Shown: positions 1 to 12,474, counted from the stretch's first letter. The stretch: DNA of 64,000 nt from Pocillopora verrucosa (GCF_036669915.1 NC_089321.1:13754792-13818791); one strand, 5' to 3'. Program-made: numbers and translations. The notes: generated from the letters alone by a model not told the origin.

Positions 1-450
1 TCACAAAGCAATCTAAGGTACAGCTCCTAATTATTTATCATACCTCGTAAACTTTAAACCCTCAACCCTCAGATCAAATAACAAATATCTGCTTTCAAAT
101 CCAAACTTCAGGACTCTTCCAACTCTTGGTGACCGAGCCTTTGTAGGCGCCGCACCAAAACTGTGGAATAATCTTCCGTTAGATCTTAGATGCACCTCCG
201 ATTTTAAAGTTTTTAAACGTAATTTGAAGACTCACCTTTTTAAAAAAGCCTTTTCTGTTATAGTATTGTAATTTATAGACTAGATTATTATTCATTCGTA
301 TAATTTTGACTATATATTGTTATATTTTATATATTGTATTGTGCTTTTTGATCTTTAATTGTAAGGCGCATTTGAAAACTGCATAGTTGAATTTTCGCGG
401 TATAAATAAATGTTATTATTATTATTATTACTATTACTATTATTATTATT
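1..450 (+). mobile_element. 3' end of a CR1/L2/jockey-type LINE
   Basis: The plus strand encodes the last part of a non-LTR reverse transcriptase ORF: GDRAFVGAAPKLWNNLP followed by FKRNLKTHLFKKAF and a stop near 270. This is the usual C-terminus of CR1/jockey-group ORF2. A short 3' UTR follows and ends in an (ATT)n tract at about 412-450, typical of the microsatellite tails of these LINEs. An in-frame stop near position 14-16 suggests a decayed copy. The element continues beyond the left edge, so it is seen only in part. Confidence 0.8.
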
Positions 451-1440
451 AAATGTTGTCTTGCTTCGCGGGTTCCCATCAATAGCGAAAACTAATACCC
501 CTGAAAATTGAGTCACTGTCTGCGACATTTGCTCATTCAAAGGCTCGCATGACCAGGGAAAAACACGAAGAAAATTGTTTACACGGAAGCAGCGCCAAGA
601 GCCTTTAAGCTTTTCGAATAATACTGATATAGACTACGCTTTCCAGGTCAGCGTTTATGAGGTCTGAGTTTCCGAGGTCTGCTTTTTTCAGCGTCTGACA
701 GAGGTCAACGGGACACCAAGCAAGTAGTCGGAAACTTGATGAGGTTGCGTAATATAACGTCAAGGGTACCATCCTAAATTTGCTTCAAATCGGGCCGCGG
801 AATGAGCGTATAACAAAGAAAACAAAACAGTTTTATAATAAGTTGGTATTATTCAGAGAAAAATTAAATTGACTGAGAATAGGAAACCACGAAAAGAACA
901 GTGACATTTGAAATGATGTGTGCTACACAGAACTTGCCAATCTCGCGAGATGCATGTAGCTTATAAATTCCCTAAAATTACCGCAGTTACAAACAGCATC
1001 CTTATGAGTCCCAAATGTGAAGTAGATCGAGTCAATCAGCTCTCGGAACCTGCTACATGCTGACATTAATTTGTTCCGATTTTAGTTCTTAGCTTATCCT
1101 GGCTGCCAGAGGCTTTCCGTGCGCAGTTTCTGGTTTCAGTTAGTCTTTATTTTGAGCCGCGCGAAAAGCTTCTGAAACGGAGCGCTGTTTCTTTAATGAA
1201 AAGCGGCTTACGACCAGTTAATTTTTCAAATCGATCGCAGGCTCAAGTTGTGGGTGGTTTCAGGTGTTCGTAACTGGTCTTAGGTGATAGTAGGTGGTTG
1301 TAGGTCATTCCACGTTTTAGTGATTACGGAAAAGGGCCCATAAAAACTAGAATTAAAGATTCCTAGCGTCCCTAACAAAAGGGTTAATATTTTCTTTTCA
1401 AACTAGGCGACTTCATCCAGGTGTCACTTTCATGCGCTCT
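451..1440. other. Intergenic, no feature recognised
   Basis: No convincing coding frame, tRNA or terminal inverted repeat was seen here. The short minus-strand ORF at 355-540 consists of LINE tail and microsatellite translation. Confidence 0.5.
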
Positions 1441-1477
1441 GCGCTCACCCAAACACCCTTCGTGCAGTGCAACCTGT

Positions 1478-1675
1478 CTATAAAACTGAAAAGGACAACA
1501 AAACAAAGCTAGAATTCCAAGTCATGTGAGCCCTGTCACCATTTATTTTTATTTGGATTTTGTCAGTCGTGGGCTTTTCTCTCAGGCTCTCTTCTAGATG
1601 CTCCTTGATGTGCTCCTTGACAGCAGTTAAACTTTTACCCCTGGTGCCTTTCCTGGTAGGTTGTCCATGTGGCAT
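1478..1675 (-). pseudogene. Inverted fragment of a SAP-domain transposon-like gene
   Basis: The minus strand reads DKIQIKINGDRAHMTW and then SSFVLLSFSVL. From memory this resembles a conserved segment (IQVKISGDGAKMTR, then a hydrophobic FxxLSFxLL run) of an uncharacterised repetitive gene family of cnidarians and sponges. The downstream part of that family lies on the opposite strand at about 1815-3115. The fragment is therefore probably the N-terminal part of the same fossil, inverted by rearrangement. Family assignment is from memory. Confidence 0.45.
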
Positions 1676-1814
1676 AGCTTAATGAAATTGGCTCTGCATT
1701 GCTGAATTAGATACGACTTGGGAAGCCCATTAGTGACCTTAGTAAGTTCAAGGAAAAAAGAATCACCCACACAAAACTTGTCATAGAATTTTTTGGAAGC
1801 ATTTTTGGTGAAAT

Positions 1815-3115
1815 TAATAGTATGATTACAGAAGCCAAGGTTATACTGTTGGCCACATTAAAATAAAAACAGAGTTTTTCCCTGGTAGTGATTATAAATT
1901 CATTTTCTTCATGCTAGGTTTAAATGGAGCAACAGCTAACTATGCATGTGCATGGTGTAAAATCCAAAAGGATGATAGATGGAAAATAGATCAGTATTTC
2001 AGTTATTTCAATTCCAAGCCACTTTCAAGATCTTTATAAGAATTGAAAGAAATGTCCAAAAAATCAAAGGATGATTATGGCTGCTGTAAGGAACCCCTTC
2101 TGGACATTGAATTGGATCATATAATTGTTGAAGAACTTCACCTCCTTTTAAGAATAACTGTTAAGTGTTAACTGCCAATTTAATAACAAAAGTTAATGAT
2201 TGCGATATTGAGGAGAGTATTGAAAACCTGATCTACAAACAGGCACACCTAAATAAGTTCATTGACAGCAGAAGGTCTTATGAAGGTTCTTTTGATGTCT
2301 AGAAAAAAAAACGCAGATGGCAAAGAAAGTTTTGTTCATGACTGGACAAGTCTCATGGGAAATGATAAGAAAACACTGCTGTTTCACCTTCCAGAGAAAA
2401 TGATTTCTTGGGGCCAAAAACTGCTGACAATATCATAAAAATATGGGTGGACGCTGCAGTGGCCTGAGCAAAAATCTCAGTCACTGGCAACCGAATACCA
2501 GCCCTACAGAGTTTTGGTTGAAAGCAAAATAATGGGTGAATGACTTCATTTCTCTCACAGGATTAAGGGAAGGTTACAAGTGAAAGAGAGTTACCCAATA
2601 CATTCATATAATGGTTTCCAACAAATCCCATGGTTTTTCCAAATGTACCAAGCAGTAAGAATATTTACAGGGCAAGGAGTTGAAAGGAACATTAATGCTG
2701 CAAGGTCCACTAATTTCATGAAATCCAACAAGAGGGACTCTGTTGGAGATGTTCCTCGTCAAGAATAATGCCAATGGTACTTAAGAAAAAGGGAACGGGA
2801 GCCCAGATCCTATCAGGAACACAAAACTGAGTACTGGGAGGAGGACAAATTCCAAAAAAGAAAAAAAAAATGTACCCCCTAAAATTATTACTCCACCTCT
2901 TTCTAATCTGCAAAGTGGTTAAAGTGCTGTTGCATCTCAAACTCACTCTGCTGCGCCTTTGAGCTCAGTTGACTTTACAAAAATGACAGTTCCTCAGCTT
3001 AAGGAAGAATTAAAGGAAAGAGGAATCTAAGGCATTGCTAGGAAAACAAAACATTAGCTTGTAAGATTATTGAAGAGTATTACTGACAAAGAAAACCAGT
3101 CAGCCTCTGTTTAAA
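1815..3115 (+). pseudogene. Decayed transposon-like gene with C-terminal SAP domain
   Basis: Broken plus-strand frames carry successive recognisable blocks: NGATANYACAWCKIQKDDRW (about 1925-1985), LDIELDHIIVEELHLLLRI (about 2100-2155), DWTSLMGNDKK (about 2340-2370), IFTGQGVERN with AARSTNFMKSNK (about 2660-2735), and TVPQLKEELKERGI (about 2985-3030). The last is the first helix of a SAP DNA-binding domain. Several in-frame stops and frame changes separate the blocks, so the copy is dead. The order matches an uncharacterised multicopy family I recall from corals, Hydra and sponges that is spread like a transposon. Its biochemical function is unknown to me, and a transposase role is only inferred from copy number and the SAP domain. 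Confidence 0.6.
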
Positions 3116-3389
3116 AATAAATGACATTGTCATTAGATGCAGATAGTAAAAGTAGCATAGCATATAGCATTTGGCCTGCTGCAGGTGTAATAGCTGTCCC
3201 ACTTTATAAGATAATCAATCTGAGAAATCAACATTATTCATATTACTACAAAACTCAAACGTCTATTAATATTAGATCACAATTTCTCTTCTAATGTAAG
3301 CTTATTAAGCTCCTCGAGCTCCAGAAATATAACAGAAGTTTTATGTACTTTGTGATCCAGTGATCGCCTTGAAATAACTCATTCAACTC

Positions 3390-3600
3390 TAACCCTTAAA
3401 CTCCCAAGATCTCATTAGTAATTCTCCTTACTTTCTGCCATACAGTTCTTGAGATGTTAGTTTTGAGAATTTGGTATTGGATCAACTGATAATCTTCTAA
3501 CTGATATTTTTCTTCATTCTCATCACTTGTGTGCTCTATGTTGCATTGGTATTGTGAGGAGAAATTCTGTCTTGGTCACTTATGGGAGTTAAAGGGTTAA
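3390..3600. mobile_element. TTAA-flanked MITE, subfamily B
   Basis: The left end reads TAACCCTTAAACTCCC and the right end GGGAGTTAAAGGGTTAA, forming imperfect terminal inverted repeats about 210 bp apart. Ends of the form TTAA-CCCTTT are what piggyBac-like elements produce (TTAA target site). More than twenty related copies lie in this window. Confidence 0.75.
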
Positions 3601-4657
3601 AACATACTCCCTGACTGTTGGCTTTTCTTCTCCTTTACATCAGCTTTAAAAAGTGACTTGTGACTTGTGACAACTGCTAGAAATAACCAAGGCATTTTTC
3701 TCTGATGGTCTACCATTTCAGAGCTAGCAGAAATACATGCCCATCGTGTTGACTACTGAGAAAATCCATGCTGGTAGTTTTGATCACTGACAACATGTGC
3801 ATCAGCAATAACAATTGCTGACTGTATGAAACTGTTCACCATGCCCACTGCTGGCAGGTGCCCAAAAACGAAAATTTTGATTTGAGTCAGCACATAAAGA
3901 AAGAAGTGCATCAACAACAAGTCCTTCAAAAAAGCTTCATGCAACTGGTACATAAAGTCTACTCCTGATCATTTTTTTCTGACAGCTAGGTTATGAGAGT
4001 AGCCACAATGTTACACTGTGAGGGTTCAAATCCTAATGGGAACATTCACTTTCATGAGTTTTTTTGGCTTCATCTCATTCTTGTGACAAAATGAAAACTC
4101 CTATCTGTCTGACCTTGTATATAAATTGCTTGATTTGAGAAAAATAAAAGTGAGCCCTAAATGTAGGGAAGGAATTTCAGCAGACTTTGATGCAGACTCT
4201 GCATCCATTTTTAACAGTCTGCTGGGCTGAACTAATAAGTCACAAGCAAACTCACAACAATTACATACTCAAATGCTTTCTTCGAATTAGAGCTTTAACA
4301 TGAAGCTAATTCAAAAATAAATAGTGTTTTGTTTCTGCTGCTCTGTTTTTTACCATGGATCTCCTCTAACCTGTAACAAGCTTACTCTCGTTATCAACAT
4401 GTATTTCCACAATCTGTCATCATTTCAATAACTGCTATTTGTGAATGACCCAACAACCAAGTTTGATTACAATCCACTGAAATTCGTGAAGAGGAAAATA
4501 GAAAACTTTACTTTTTCACCAAAATATAACTTCAGTCTAACCTAAAGAGAGTATATCACCAAAACTTTACATCTATAATGCACCTGCTTCCCTATTGTGC
4601 TTGTTTCATGTATTTTTAATCTTGCATCAGATAGACTTACATGTACCAACAATAATA
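3601..4657. other. Non-coding, 3' flank of the zinc-finger gene
   Basis: No conserved frame or repeat family was recognised. This lies downstream of the minus-strand zinc-finger gene and probably includes its 3' UTR. Confidence 0.4.
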
Positions 4658-6310
4658 TCAAGGCAACTTCATGTGTTCCTCATAGTGGTTAATGAGCTGG
4701 GAAGCACTGCTCAGTTTCTCCTGACAAATCCAGCAAGTAAATGTTTCATCGTGATCTGAGGAATATGGCTGCTGTCCAGAGTGCAATTTTTCATGCCTTT
4801 GAAGTGTTCCCTTCTGAGTAAACCACTTGTCACAAGCTTTGCACTGGTATGGCTTCTCTCCAGCATGGGATCGTTTATGTACTCTCAGAATTATTTTACG
4901 ACTAAACCACTTGTCACAGCTTTTACACTGGTAGGGCTTCTCTCCAGTGTGGGATCTTTGATGTACTTGTAGTTTTCTTTTCTGCATGAACCGCTTACCA
5001 CAAGTTTTGCACTGGTATGGCTTCTCTCCAGTGTGGGATCTTTCATGTACTGTTAGAACCTGCTTTTGTGGAAACTGCTTGTCACAAGTTTTGCACTGGT
5101 ATGGCGTCTCTCCAGTGTGGAATCTTTCATGTACTTGTAGATTTCCTTTATGAGTAAACTGCTTATTACAAGTTTTACACTGGTATGACTTCTCTCCAGT
5201 GTGGGATCTTTTATGTCTATGTAGATTTCCTTTCTGACTAAACCACTTGTCACAAGTTTTGCACTGGTATGGCTTCTCTCCAGTGTGGGATCTTTCATGT
5301 ACTTGTAGATCACCCTTTTGTGCAAACCCTTTGTCACAAGTTTTGCACTGGTACGGCCTCTCTCCAGCGTGGAATCTTTCATGTACTGTTAGATGACTCT
5401 TTTGTGGAAACTGCTTGTCACAAGTTTTGCACTGATATGGCGTCTCTCCAGTGTGGAATCTTTCATGTACTGTTAGATGACTCTTTTGTGGAAACTGCTT
5501 GTCACATGTTTTGCACTGGTAAGGCTTCTCTCCAGTGTGGGATCTTTCATGTACTGTTAGATCACCCTTATATGCAAACCACTTGTCACAAGTTTTGCAC
5601 TGGTGTGGCTTCTCTCCAGTGTGGGATCTTTCATGTACTGTTAGATTATTTTTTTGTGCAAACCACTTGTCACAAGTTTTGCACTGGTACGGCTTCTCTC
5701 CAGTGTGGGATCTTTCATGTACTTGTAGATTTCCTTTCTGACTAAACCACTTGTCACAAGTTTTGCACTGGTATGGCTTCTCTCCAGTGTGGGACCTTTC
5801 ATGTACTTGTAGATCGCCCTTTTGTGCAAACCCTTTGTCACAAGTTTTGCACTGGTATGGCCTCTCTCCAGTGTGGACTCTTTCATGTACTGTTAGATCA
5901 CCCTTTCGTGCAAAGCACTTGTCACATGTTTTGCACTGGTAAGGCCTCTCTCCAGTGTGGGATCTTTCATGTACTGTTAGATCACCCTTTCGTACAAAGC
6001 ACTTGTCACATGTTTTGCACTGGTAAGGCCTCTCTCCAGTGTGGGATTTTTCATGTACTGTTAGATCACCCTTATGTGCAAACCACTTGTCACATGTTTT
6101 GCACTGGTAAGGCCTCTCTCCAGTGTGGGATCTTTCATGTACTCGCAGATTTCCTTTCTGATTAAACCACTTGTCACAGCTTTTACACTGGTATGGCTTC
6201 TCTCCAGTGTGGGATCTTTCATGTCTTTGCAGATCTTGTTTCCTAGTAAACCGCTTGTCACAAGTTTTGCAATGGTATGGCTTTTTCCCAGAAGTGAATG
6301 TTTTGGCCAT
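4658..6310 (-). CDS. C2H2 zinc-finger protein, 18 tandem fingers plus one divergent C-terminal finger
   Basis: One long open frame encodes 18 consecutive Krueppel-type C2H2 fingers (pattern CxxCxKxFxxKxxLxxHxxxH, 28-residue period) joined by HTGEKPYQC-type linkers. A divergent 19th C2H2 unit follows ([21 protein letters not shown]), set apart by an acidic spacer. It is probably a nuclear DNA-binding regulator. Fingers 10 and 11 are identical within the finger, and finger pair 12-13 repeats pair 6-7, so the array grew by block duplication. Helix position 6 is Val in most fingers, and positions -1 and 3 are mostly Q/H/R and D/N/H. I start at the Met of [11 protein letters not shown] good acceptor (TTACATTTTAG) ends at 6322, so this may be the last exon of a longer gene with unseen 5' exons. 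The Met at 6343 would lie within that intron. No KRAB, SCAN or BTB domain is visible. Confidence 0.85.
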   Translation of the reverse strand: MAKTFTSGKKPYHCKTCDKRFTRKQDLQRHERSHTGEKPYQCKSCDKWFNQKGNLRVHERSHTGERPYQCKTCDKWFAHKGDLTVHEKSHTGERPYQCKTCDKCFVRKGDLTVHERSHTGERPYQCKTCDKCFARKGDLTVHERVHTGERPYQCKTCDKGFAQKGDLQVHERSHTGEKPYQCKTCDKWFSQKGNLQVHERSHTGEKPYQCKTCDKWFAQKNNLTVHERSHTGEKPHQCKTCDKWFAYKGDLTVHERSHTGEKPYQCKTCDKQFPQKSHLTVHERFHTGETPYQCKTCDKQFPQKSHLTVHERFHAGERPYQCKTCDKGFAQKGDLQVHERSHTGEKPYQCKTCDKWFSQKGNLHRHKRSHTGEKSYQCKTCNKQFTHKGNLQVHERFHTGETPYQCKTCDKQFPQKQVLTVHERSHTGEKPYQCKTCGKRFMQKRKLQVHQRSHTGEKPYQCKSCDKWFSRKIILRVHKRSHAGEKPYQCKACDKWFTQKGTLQRHEKLHSGQQPYSSDHDETFTCWICQEKLSSASQLINHYEEHMKLP

Positions 6311-6344
6311 GCTAAAGTATTCTAAAATGTAAGAAGCAAACATA

Positions 6345-8821
6345 AAAGAGATTTACTCAACCAGACACGCATATTTGACAGGGTTTCAGAAGCAATGAAT
6401 TAAGTTTGAATAAACAAAGAAATTGGACAGTGAGTTGAGCAAAATATGTTTCAAACAGTCATACTCTTTCAGGAAAGAAAGTTTTACTATAACAATTGCC
6501 ACTAACAAAGGGATTCACAGACAGTGCAATTTCTGGCCAAGGCCCTGAAAGAAAAACCTTCACATGAGTAAGGACCTACAAAGAGAAGTGCACTTCCAAC
6601 AAGTCCCTTTACATAGCTTCACACAACCAGTTCATACAATCTAAATGTTGTCCCTGTGATTTTAAACTTTAATCTATAGTTGTCATTGTGTGAACAATTT
6701 GTTCAATGAACTTGTCTTAATGGAAAAGTCACTCCACCTATCACCATCAAGTGGAGCAACTCAAAGTGCAAAAACTGGAGAACAGAAATTTCTAATGGAC
6801 ACTACAAAAGAGATTCCCAATAGACTTTAATGGAAAGAATCTGGTTAAAAAGGTAAAAGAAAATGATAAAAATCACAAAAAAAGGAGTTTAACACTATAT
6901 GTGTTATTTATATAGCACAATTTGTATTAAGTATGGAAGAGAATTCAAGATTGTAGAATGATACTAGAAGGTAGTGTTGCAGAAGATTTGTCTCAGGTGC
7001 AGAAAGCCAACTACATCCCACATATTTACAAGTACCCTGTTCCACAAGAGAAAGATGATTCAAGAATATACTGATTATTTGACACTCAACTGAAAATTGA
7101 ATGTTAAGAAAAATATTAACAATATTAAATATAATAATGATAACAATAGTAATAGTTATGATAATTCATATTTGGTAGCTCAAAGAGCTCACAGTTCCTC
7201 TATCAGTCTATCCACTAGGCCCAAATATTGATTAAACTATGCTCCTTTTGATTTTGCCTGCTGAATAAAATTCATTTTCCCATTTCATCGCAATTTCTTT
7301 TGTTTCATACAACAAGACATTCCCCATTGTAGGATATTCCACCATCTCACCCTTCCCCTGGTCACATGTTTAACCCAAGGTATCTTATTTCAGACAACAC
7401 TCCCTTCACAAATTTAGCAGCTCTTTTGGGCACACGTTGCTGATTTAAATGGTAAAATGCTCCCTCTTCAAATAAATAAAATTTGTCTTCAGGGCTTGTA
7501 TGACTAATAGATCACCTATCCAGATATTTATGCCATGAAAAGTCTTGTCATCAATTACGTGCCAGAGACACCAGTGTAAAATTATTTTGAGAGATTTTAT
7601 CATCATGTGTAGTGTCACAGTAAGGACTAAAAAAAAAAACTTCATTTTCCAATCTACTGGGCTTAATTCCCTAATTCAAGCATTAAAATGCTTTCTCTTG
7701 ACCGAAAGGAAATTCCTTTATATGCCCCAATCACACCTTCAAAGATATTCCTGCAAGGAAATGCTTTAATTTTTTACGCACCATACTGAGATGATTTTAA
7801 TATGTTTATCGTCTTCTTTAGTGCTCTGAAATAAACAATCAGTAGCACCAGGAAACTACTAACTCACTGACTAACTTCAACGACATGTGTGGCTTCACCT
7901 CCTATATGAGGTAATAGCCATAGAAATAGAAAAATTACCTTCTTTCATCAACACTCCTACATCAAACCCTATCGATGAGTATAAACGTTTCCTAACTGTA
8001 TAATTTTACCTGTTTTTTATCTTCAAGGTTTTGGTCTTTCACTCGAAGTAAAACCATAACTTTTCAGGGTTGAAAATAATTTTTCAACTTTTAGCGTGAA
8101 TTTGTAGGCTTTTGTCAAGGCTCATTGTTTTCCTAACTGTCAATAATAAATGGGCAGTCAGCACATGTCTTCAACACTCAACATGATTTATTAACAGTAC
8201 TGAAAGGAATAATTACCTTAAATTACTTAAAATAATTTCAGCATCAGAATCTTTATTTTGATCAACATGTTTTGTGGCAGCAATTCCTTTTCTAAGAAAA
8301 CGTTGCAAACGGCTCGATTTTTCGGTGTTTATTTAAGCGTGAAATATACAACTTTGTCGAGACAAATTGTCGCGCTTCTCCATGGGAAATCCGTATTGTA
8401 CAGTACTGACTTTAATTTGAACGTGTAAAAAGGCTTTGCAAATGACATTGAACAGGATTTGGCAGAAAATAAATCTTGATTAAAGGTAGTAGTTGATTAA
8501 AGGTAGTATGTACGTAGAAAGCTGAAGACTGTAAACAAAAATACTCTCTGTTGCAGGCTTCAAATTTCGAAACTTTATACTCGTTTACGTTTCTTGACTG
8601 CTTAATTGCCTAGCATGAAATGTTCACCAAGCATGACAGCGACTTTAACTTCAGTTGGACGATCAGTAAGCATAATATTTGATATAAAATTCCAGTTCTT
8701 CGGGTGAAAAATCGCTGATAAGTGTGCTAAAAGTTCCGGGTGCCGCCGGTAGCTGGCTGTTATGTTGAACCTTGCTTTCATCAACATACATTCATACAAA
8801 TTACCTGTTGCCCAAATAACT
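6345..8821. other. Non-coding flank upstream of the zinc-finger gene
   Basis: Nothing coding was recognised. A short AT-rich (AAT)n-like tract with the following sequence (about 7120-7206) recurs at about 9815-9903, so a rearranged duplication may extend this far left. 5' exons and the promoter of the zinc-finger gene could lie here but cannot be placed. Confidence 0.4.
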
Positions 8822-9731
8822 TATTAAGTGTACATTTCTTTAGTAAGGAAACTCTCTCATATGCTTTTGGGTGACAAAGGGACAGCCATCTTAAAAGGAG
8901 AAGGATTTGCTAACTATTCATCAATCCAAACTTTCCATGGTGCGTTCACGAATAAAGATAGGTATGTGCTCTTCACAGTTCACTTAGTAGTAACTGGGAG
9001 GCACAGGTTTGAATGAAGTCAAAACCTACATCTTTTGTCTTCCTTTTCTGCAATTGCTTAAATTGCAGTTTACCTGAGAGCATCGCTGCTGAAACATTGG
9101 TTTCATTGAGATATCCATTTGGTTCAAGATATGCTTAATGGCAATGGAAACATTTTAACAGTAGTGACATTCCAAAGGAAATTTAAAATGAAAACAAACT
9201 ACTTCAGTTCTTTTCATTGATGGCGGCAACGTCATCGGGTTTGAAAAAGGAACCCAGATGAATACAAAATATTTAGGTATATACCCAACCACTACTGCCA
9301 TCGTGGGCAATAAGCTTAATTTAACATTGTATTCATACCTTACCAGTTCATATATTTTCTAATGATTCAAAGTCTCAAAGCCTCAAAGTCTCCTCACCTA
9401 ACCGACGTTATCTTGTAACTGCCGCCTCTCTCACAGGTTACCCTGGGTGGTTCATTTGAACAGGGAAGAGAGGACACTGGGAACAACATTGAGCATTTGG
9501 ACTAGGAGCTTTCTCACGCATCATACCTACCTACGCTGCCCGTATATCATCTTATTTTAAGAACAGTCTTAGTTTTCAAAATTCCCTTGAGATACTCTGT
9601 TCTCACCACGTCCGCGGGAGTATTACAATCAGAAGTTTAACTGTCGTCACTCGATGAACGTTTCTAGTAATCGCATGTGACAGAGCGTCGTTACACAATA
9701 ATTTGATTTGCTACGATTAGCCAGCGCACCG
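8822..9731. repeat. Segmental duplication, copy 1
   Basis: This segment matches 9905-10793 over nearly its whole length. Shared landmarks, in order, are TTTGCTAACTATTCATC (copy 2 has TTTGCCAAC), GGGAGGCACAGGTTT, TGCTTAAATTGCAGTTTACC, CATTGGTTTCATTGAGATAT, CACTACTGCCATCGT, GAGTATTACAATCAGAAG and GATTAGCCA. A degenerate tRNA-like stretch (about 8965-9020) is part of the unit. The copies have drifted substantially by eye, so the duplication is old. Confidence 0.8.
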
Positions 9732-9904
9732 CAACCTCTGGTTAGGTTCTCAAGTGAAGAAAAAATACGGGGAAATCTATTAAACCTAAAACTTAAAATA
9801 GTAACATAATAAAATCTAAAATAATAATAATAATAGTAATAGTTATGATAATTCATAGCTTAAGAAGCTCACTGTGTGACAAAGTGACATACAGTCATCA
9901 GTCT

Positions 9905-10793
9905 AAAAAAAAAAAAGGGGATTTGCCAACTATTCATCGATCCAAACCTTCCATGGTACATTCATTAAAAAATATTGGTGTGTGCCCTTCATAGCTCAGT
10001 TATTACTATCTGGGAGGCACAGGTTTAATTCGAGTCAAAACCTACAAAACCTACTTTCTGCAATTGCTTAAATTGCAGTTTACCTGGGAGCATCATTGTG
10101 TACTTGATAACTACTAAAAAAAATGTTACTTTCCCAACATTGGTTTCATTGAGATATCCTTTTTGTTCAATATATGCTTAATGGCAGTGGAAACATTTTC
10201 AGAGTTGAGACATTACATATTAAATTTAAAATGAAAACAAACTATTCTAGTTCTTTTGATAGTTTCCTCTAGTACCCTTTCGTGGTTTAGTAAAGTGAAG
10301 CCTCTGAAATTAATTCATGGCTCAGCTGCCGACGAAATTCAATTGAGAAACTATGGCCCTCGAAATATTAAATAAGGCAGTTGGAAATTAAATAGCTTAT
10401 TCAATATTAGAAATTTTTGGTGGGTAGTAACGCTGAGCACTTTAATGAGTGTTGTTGGCATGACGCGTAAAAATACTCACTGATACTTCACACCAAAACG
10501 TCTCATATTTAGATACATACCCAGCCACTACTGCCATCGTAGGCAATAAGCTGAATTTAACATTCTGTGGTACCTTACAAGTTTATATGTTTTCCAAAAT
10601 GATTTGCTTCAAGATGATGTTACTAAAGTCGACAACAAGGTCAACTCACTCAACCGATGCCATCTAACAAGAGTATTACAATCAGAAGTTTGACTGTCTT
10701 CACTCGATGCACGTTCCTCGCAATCGCGTGTGACAAGGCGTGGTTATACAATAATTACCTTTGCTCTGATTAGCCAACACACTTGGGGTTCCA
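9905..10793. repeat. Segmental duplication, copy 2
   Basis: Direct repeat of 8822-9731 in the same order. It differs by an insertion at about 10262-10496 that is absent from copy 1 and whose content I do not recognise. Copy 2 starts just after an AT-rich microsatellite at 9815-9862. Confidence 0.8.
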
Positions 10794-10994
10794 AATGTTT
10801 GAAGTTGCTATATTAACTAATCTACCAAAAAATTTGACAGTTGGTTTATAGGCTTACAAACTTGGATGCTTAATGCTTGAAAAACAAAGAAATGGTAAGC
10901 TGTTGAAGGAATTTGAAAAAAGTAGTAATGATTGTGTGCAAATTATTTGAAACCAAATGAACTCGCATCTAGAAATAGATCGTGTTTTCTTATA

Positions 10995-11102
10995 ATAATA
11001 TTATATTGATCCAACACCAAATTCTTGCAACAAATTTACAAGGAAATGTGTCGCAGCTAGAAGGGAGAATTAACAATCAGATCTTGGGAGTCAAAGGGTT
11101 AA
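10995..11102 (+). mobile_element. Truncated TTAA MITE, subfamily C
   Basis: Carries the subfamily C right end, with AAGGAAATGTGTCGCAGCTA followed by GATCTTGGGAGTCAAAGGG and TTAA. The left half is missing. Confidence 0.65.
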
Positions 11103-11354
11103 AGGCAATAACAAATATTTCGATAAAAATCTCAAAGATAAAGGCTTAATCCCAACTTAGACCTACACACATACACCGAGTCCCCTCAATGGGATATAGA
11201 AATTTTCTAATTGTTTAATATAGCCAGTTTATGTTCAAGTTTTTGTCTTTAATTTGAGAAAACAAATCCTCACTTTGCTCAAAATACACTCATATGTTCT
11301 TTTCCCAACATAATAATGATAAAAATTGATCTCATAGTTCAAAACATGTACATT

Positions 11355-11737
11355 TATCTACTTTTTTTATTGTGAGGACACCCTCTCATATGTCATTGGG
11401 CGTAGCAGCCTAATTAAGGTTATAGTAAAATTTCTGCACAGACCCATACTTCATTATGCATTCAGTTCTTGAATAGAGAAAACAATGACAAAAACAATAC
11501 ATTTCCATTGGGAAAAAAGATTTGTTTTACAGTAGTATGGGGCTGTGCGGAAATTTTACCAAGGTTACTCCAAACCTTCGTTCACGAAATAGGTTGCACG
11601 TGCTTCGTAGCTCAGTTAGTAATAGCGCCCAGCTTGCGCCCAACTAGTATCTGGGAGGCACGGGTTCGAATGCTGTTAGAGCCTGGGTTTTTTTCTTTCA
11701 GGCCTAGTTTTCGCTTAAATATGTTGAGTTTTATTAA
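11355..11737. repeat. Segmental duplication, copy 3, left part, with a tRNA-like SINE
   Basis: GGACACCCTCTCATATGTCATTGGG through CGTTCACGAAATAG parallels copy 1 (CTCTCATATGCTTTTGGG, CGTTCACGAATAAAG). The tRNA-like portion is better preserved here: CTTCGTAGCTCAGTTAGTA resembles an A box and CACGGGTTCGAATGC a B box. A CAGGCC-type SINE tail follows (about 11690-11710). The copy is interrupted at 11738 and resumes near 13806. Confidence 0.6.
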
Positions 11738-12229
11738 CATGCGAGGCAGCGAGGCGTGCGAGGCACCATGCGAGGCGTGCGAGGCATGCGAGGCGTGCGA
11801 GGCATCGCAATTTCCTTAATTTTTACACATGACCATATCGTGGGCTCAAGTGTAGAACTCATCGAGGTTATGTGTTTTTTAAAGTTCACCACTGAATTTT
11901 ATTGGATCGCGGGCTCAAGTATTTCCCAAATTATTAGAACAAAGCTAAAAATTCGGAGCTCTGCTTTCAGGCTTGGCTAAATCTATTTAATATGGTTTAT
12001 CTTACATAATTCTATCTCGCTTTATTGTTTATTGCTTAGCCCACACCCACTTTTGTAACTTTTAGGTGTCAAATTCTTGTTTCTCGACAAGCACCCCTGG
12101 CCGAACACATGTGGGAGTCCAGCCCCCCAGGTTCTAAAGGGGGTCAAGAGTCAAAAAGACCTCTTCCGTGGGGGTTTATCAATAAATCAATTCTAGTCAC
12201 ACACATCGGCCTTTATTTAATTCAAATGA

Positions 12230-12234
12230 ATAAA

Positions 12235-12267
<33 letters not shown>

Positions 12268-12474
12268 TCGCTGGGAGAGTATAGCAGGTAATTTAGTGTT
12301 AACAACTGGGTTGAAAACGTAAATTAGCCACCGTAAAGGGTAAAAAAGCTGACGTTTCGAGCGTTAGCCCTTCGTCAGAGCGATTAGAGGAATTGTGGGT
12401 TGTGTGTGGATTTATATGTAGGAAGTGGAGCTACGCCATCGGTGGGAATGTGGTGACGAGAAAACAGGAATAAA
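12230..12474 (-). repeat. Penelope-like retroelement 3' tail
   Basis: Reading on the minus strand, CGCTCTGACGAAGGGCTAAC is followed by ACGTCAGC and then by AGTTTCTTTAGAAACTTACC. The same landmarks recur at 36743-36915. This tail directly follows the GIY-YIG ORF, as expected for the 3' region of a Penelope-like element. Confidence 0.6.

Noticed and set aside
4750-6290. Regularly spaced near-identical repeats that superficially suggest a CRISPR array
   Set aside because: The period is exactly 84 bp and translates into C2H2 fingers with HTGEKP linkers in a eukaryotic context.
4781-6325. Several overlapping plus-strand ORFs of 60-158 codons across the zinc-finger exon
   Set aside because: They are antisense shadows of the 84-bp finger repeat; their translations are periodic and match no family, while the minus strand gives canonical fingers.
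11469-11819. Plus-strand ORF ending in repeated ACEACEAC residues
   Set aside because: The repetitive end is translation of the GCGAGGC minisatellite, and the rest covers a SINE and a duplicated non-coding segment.
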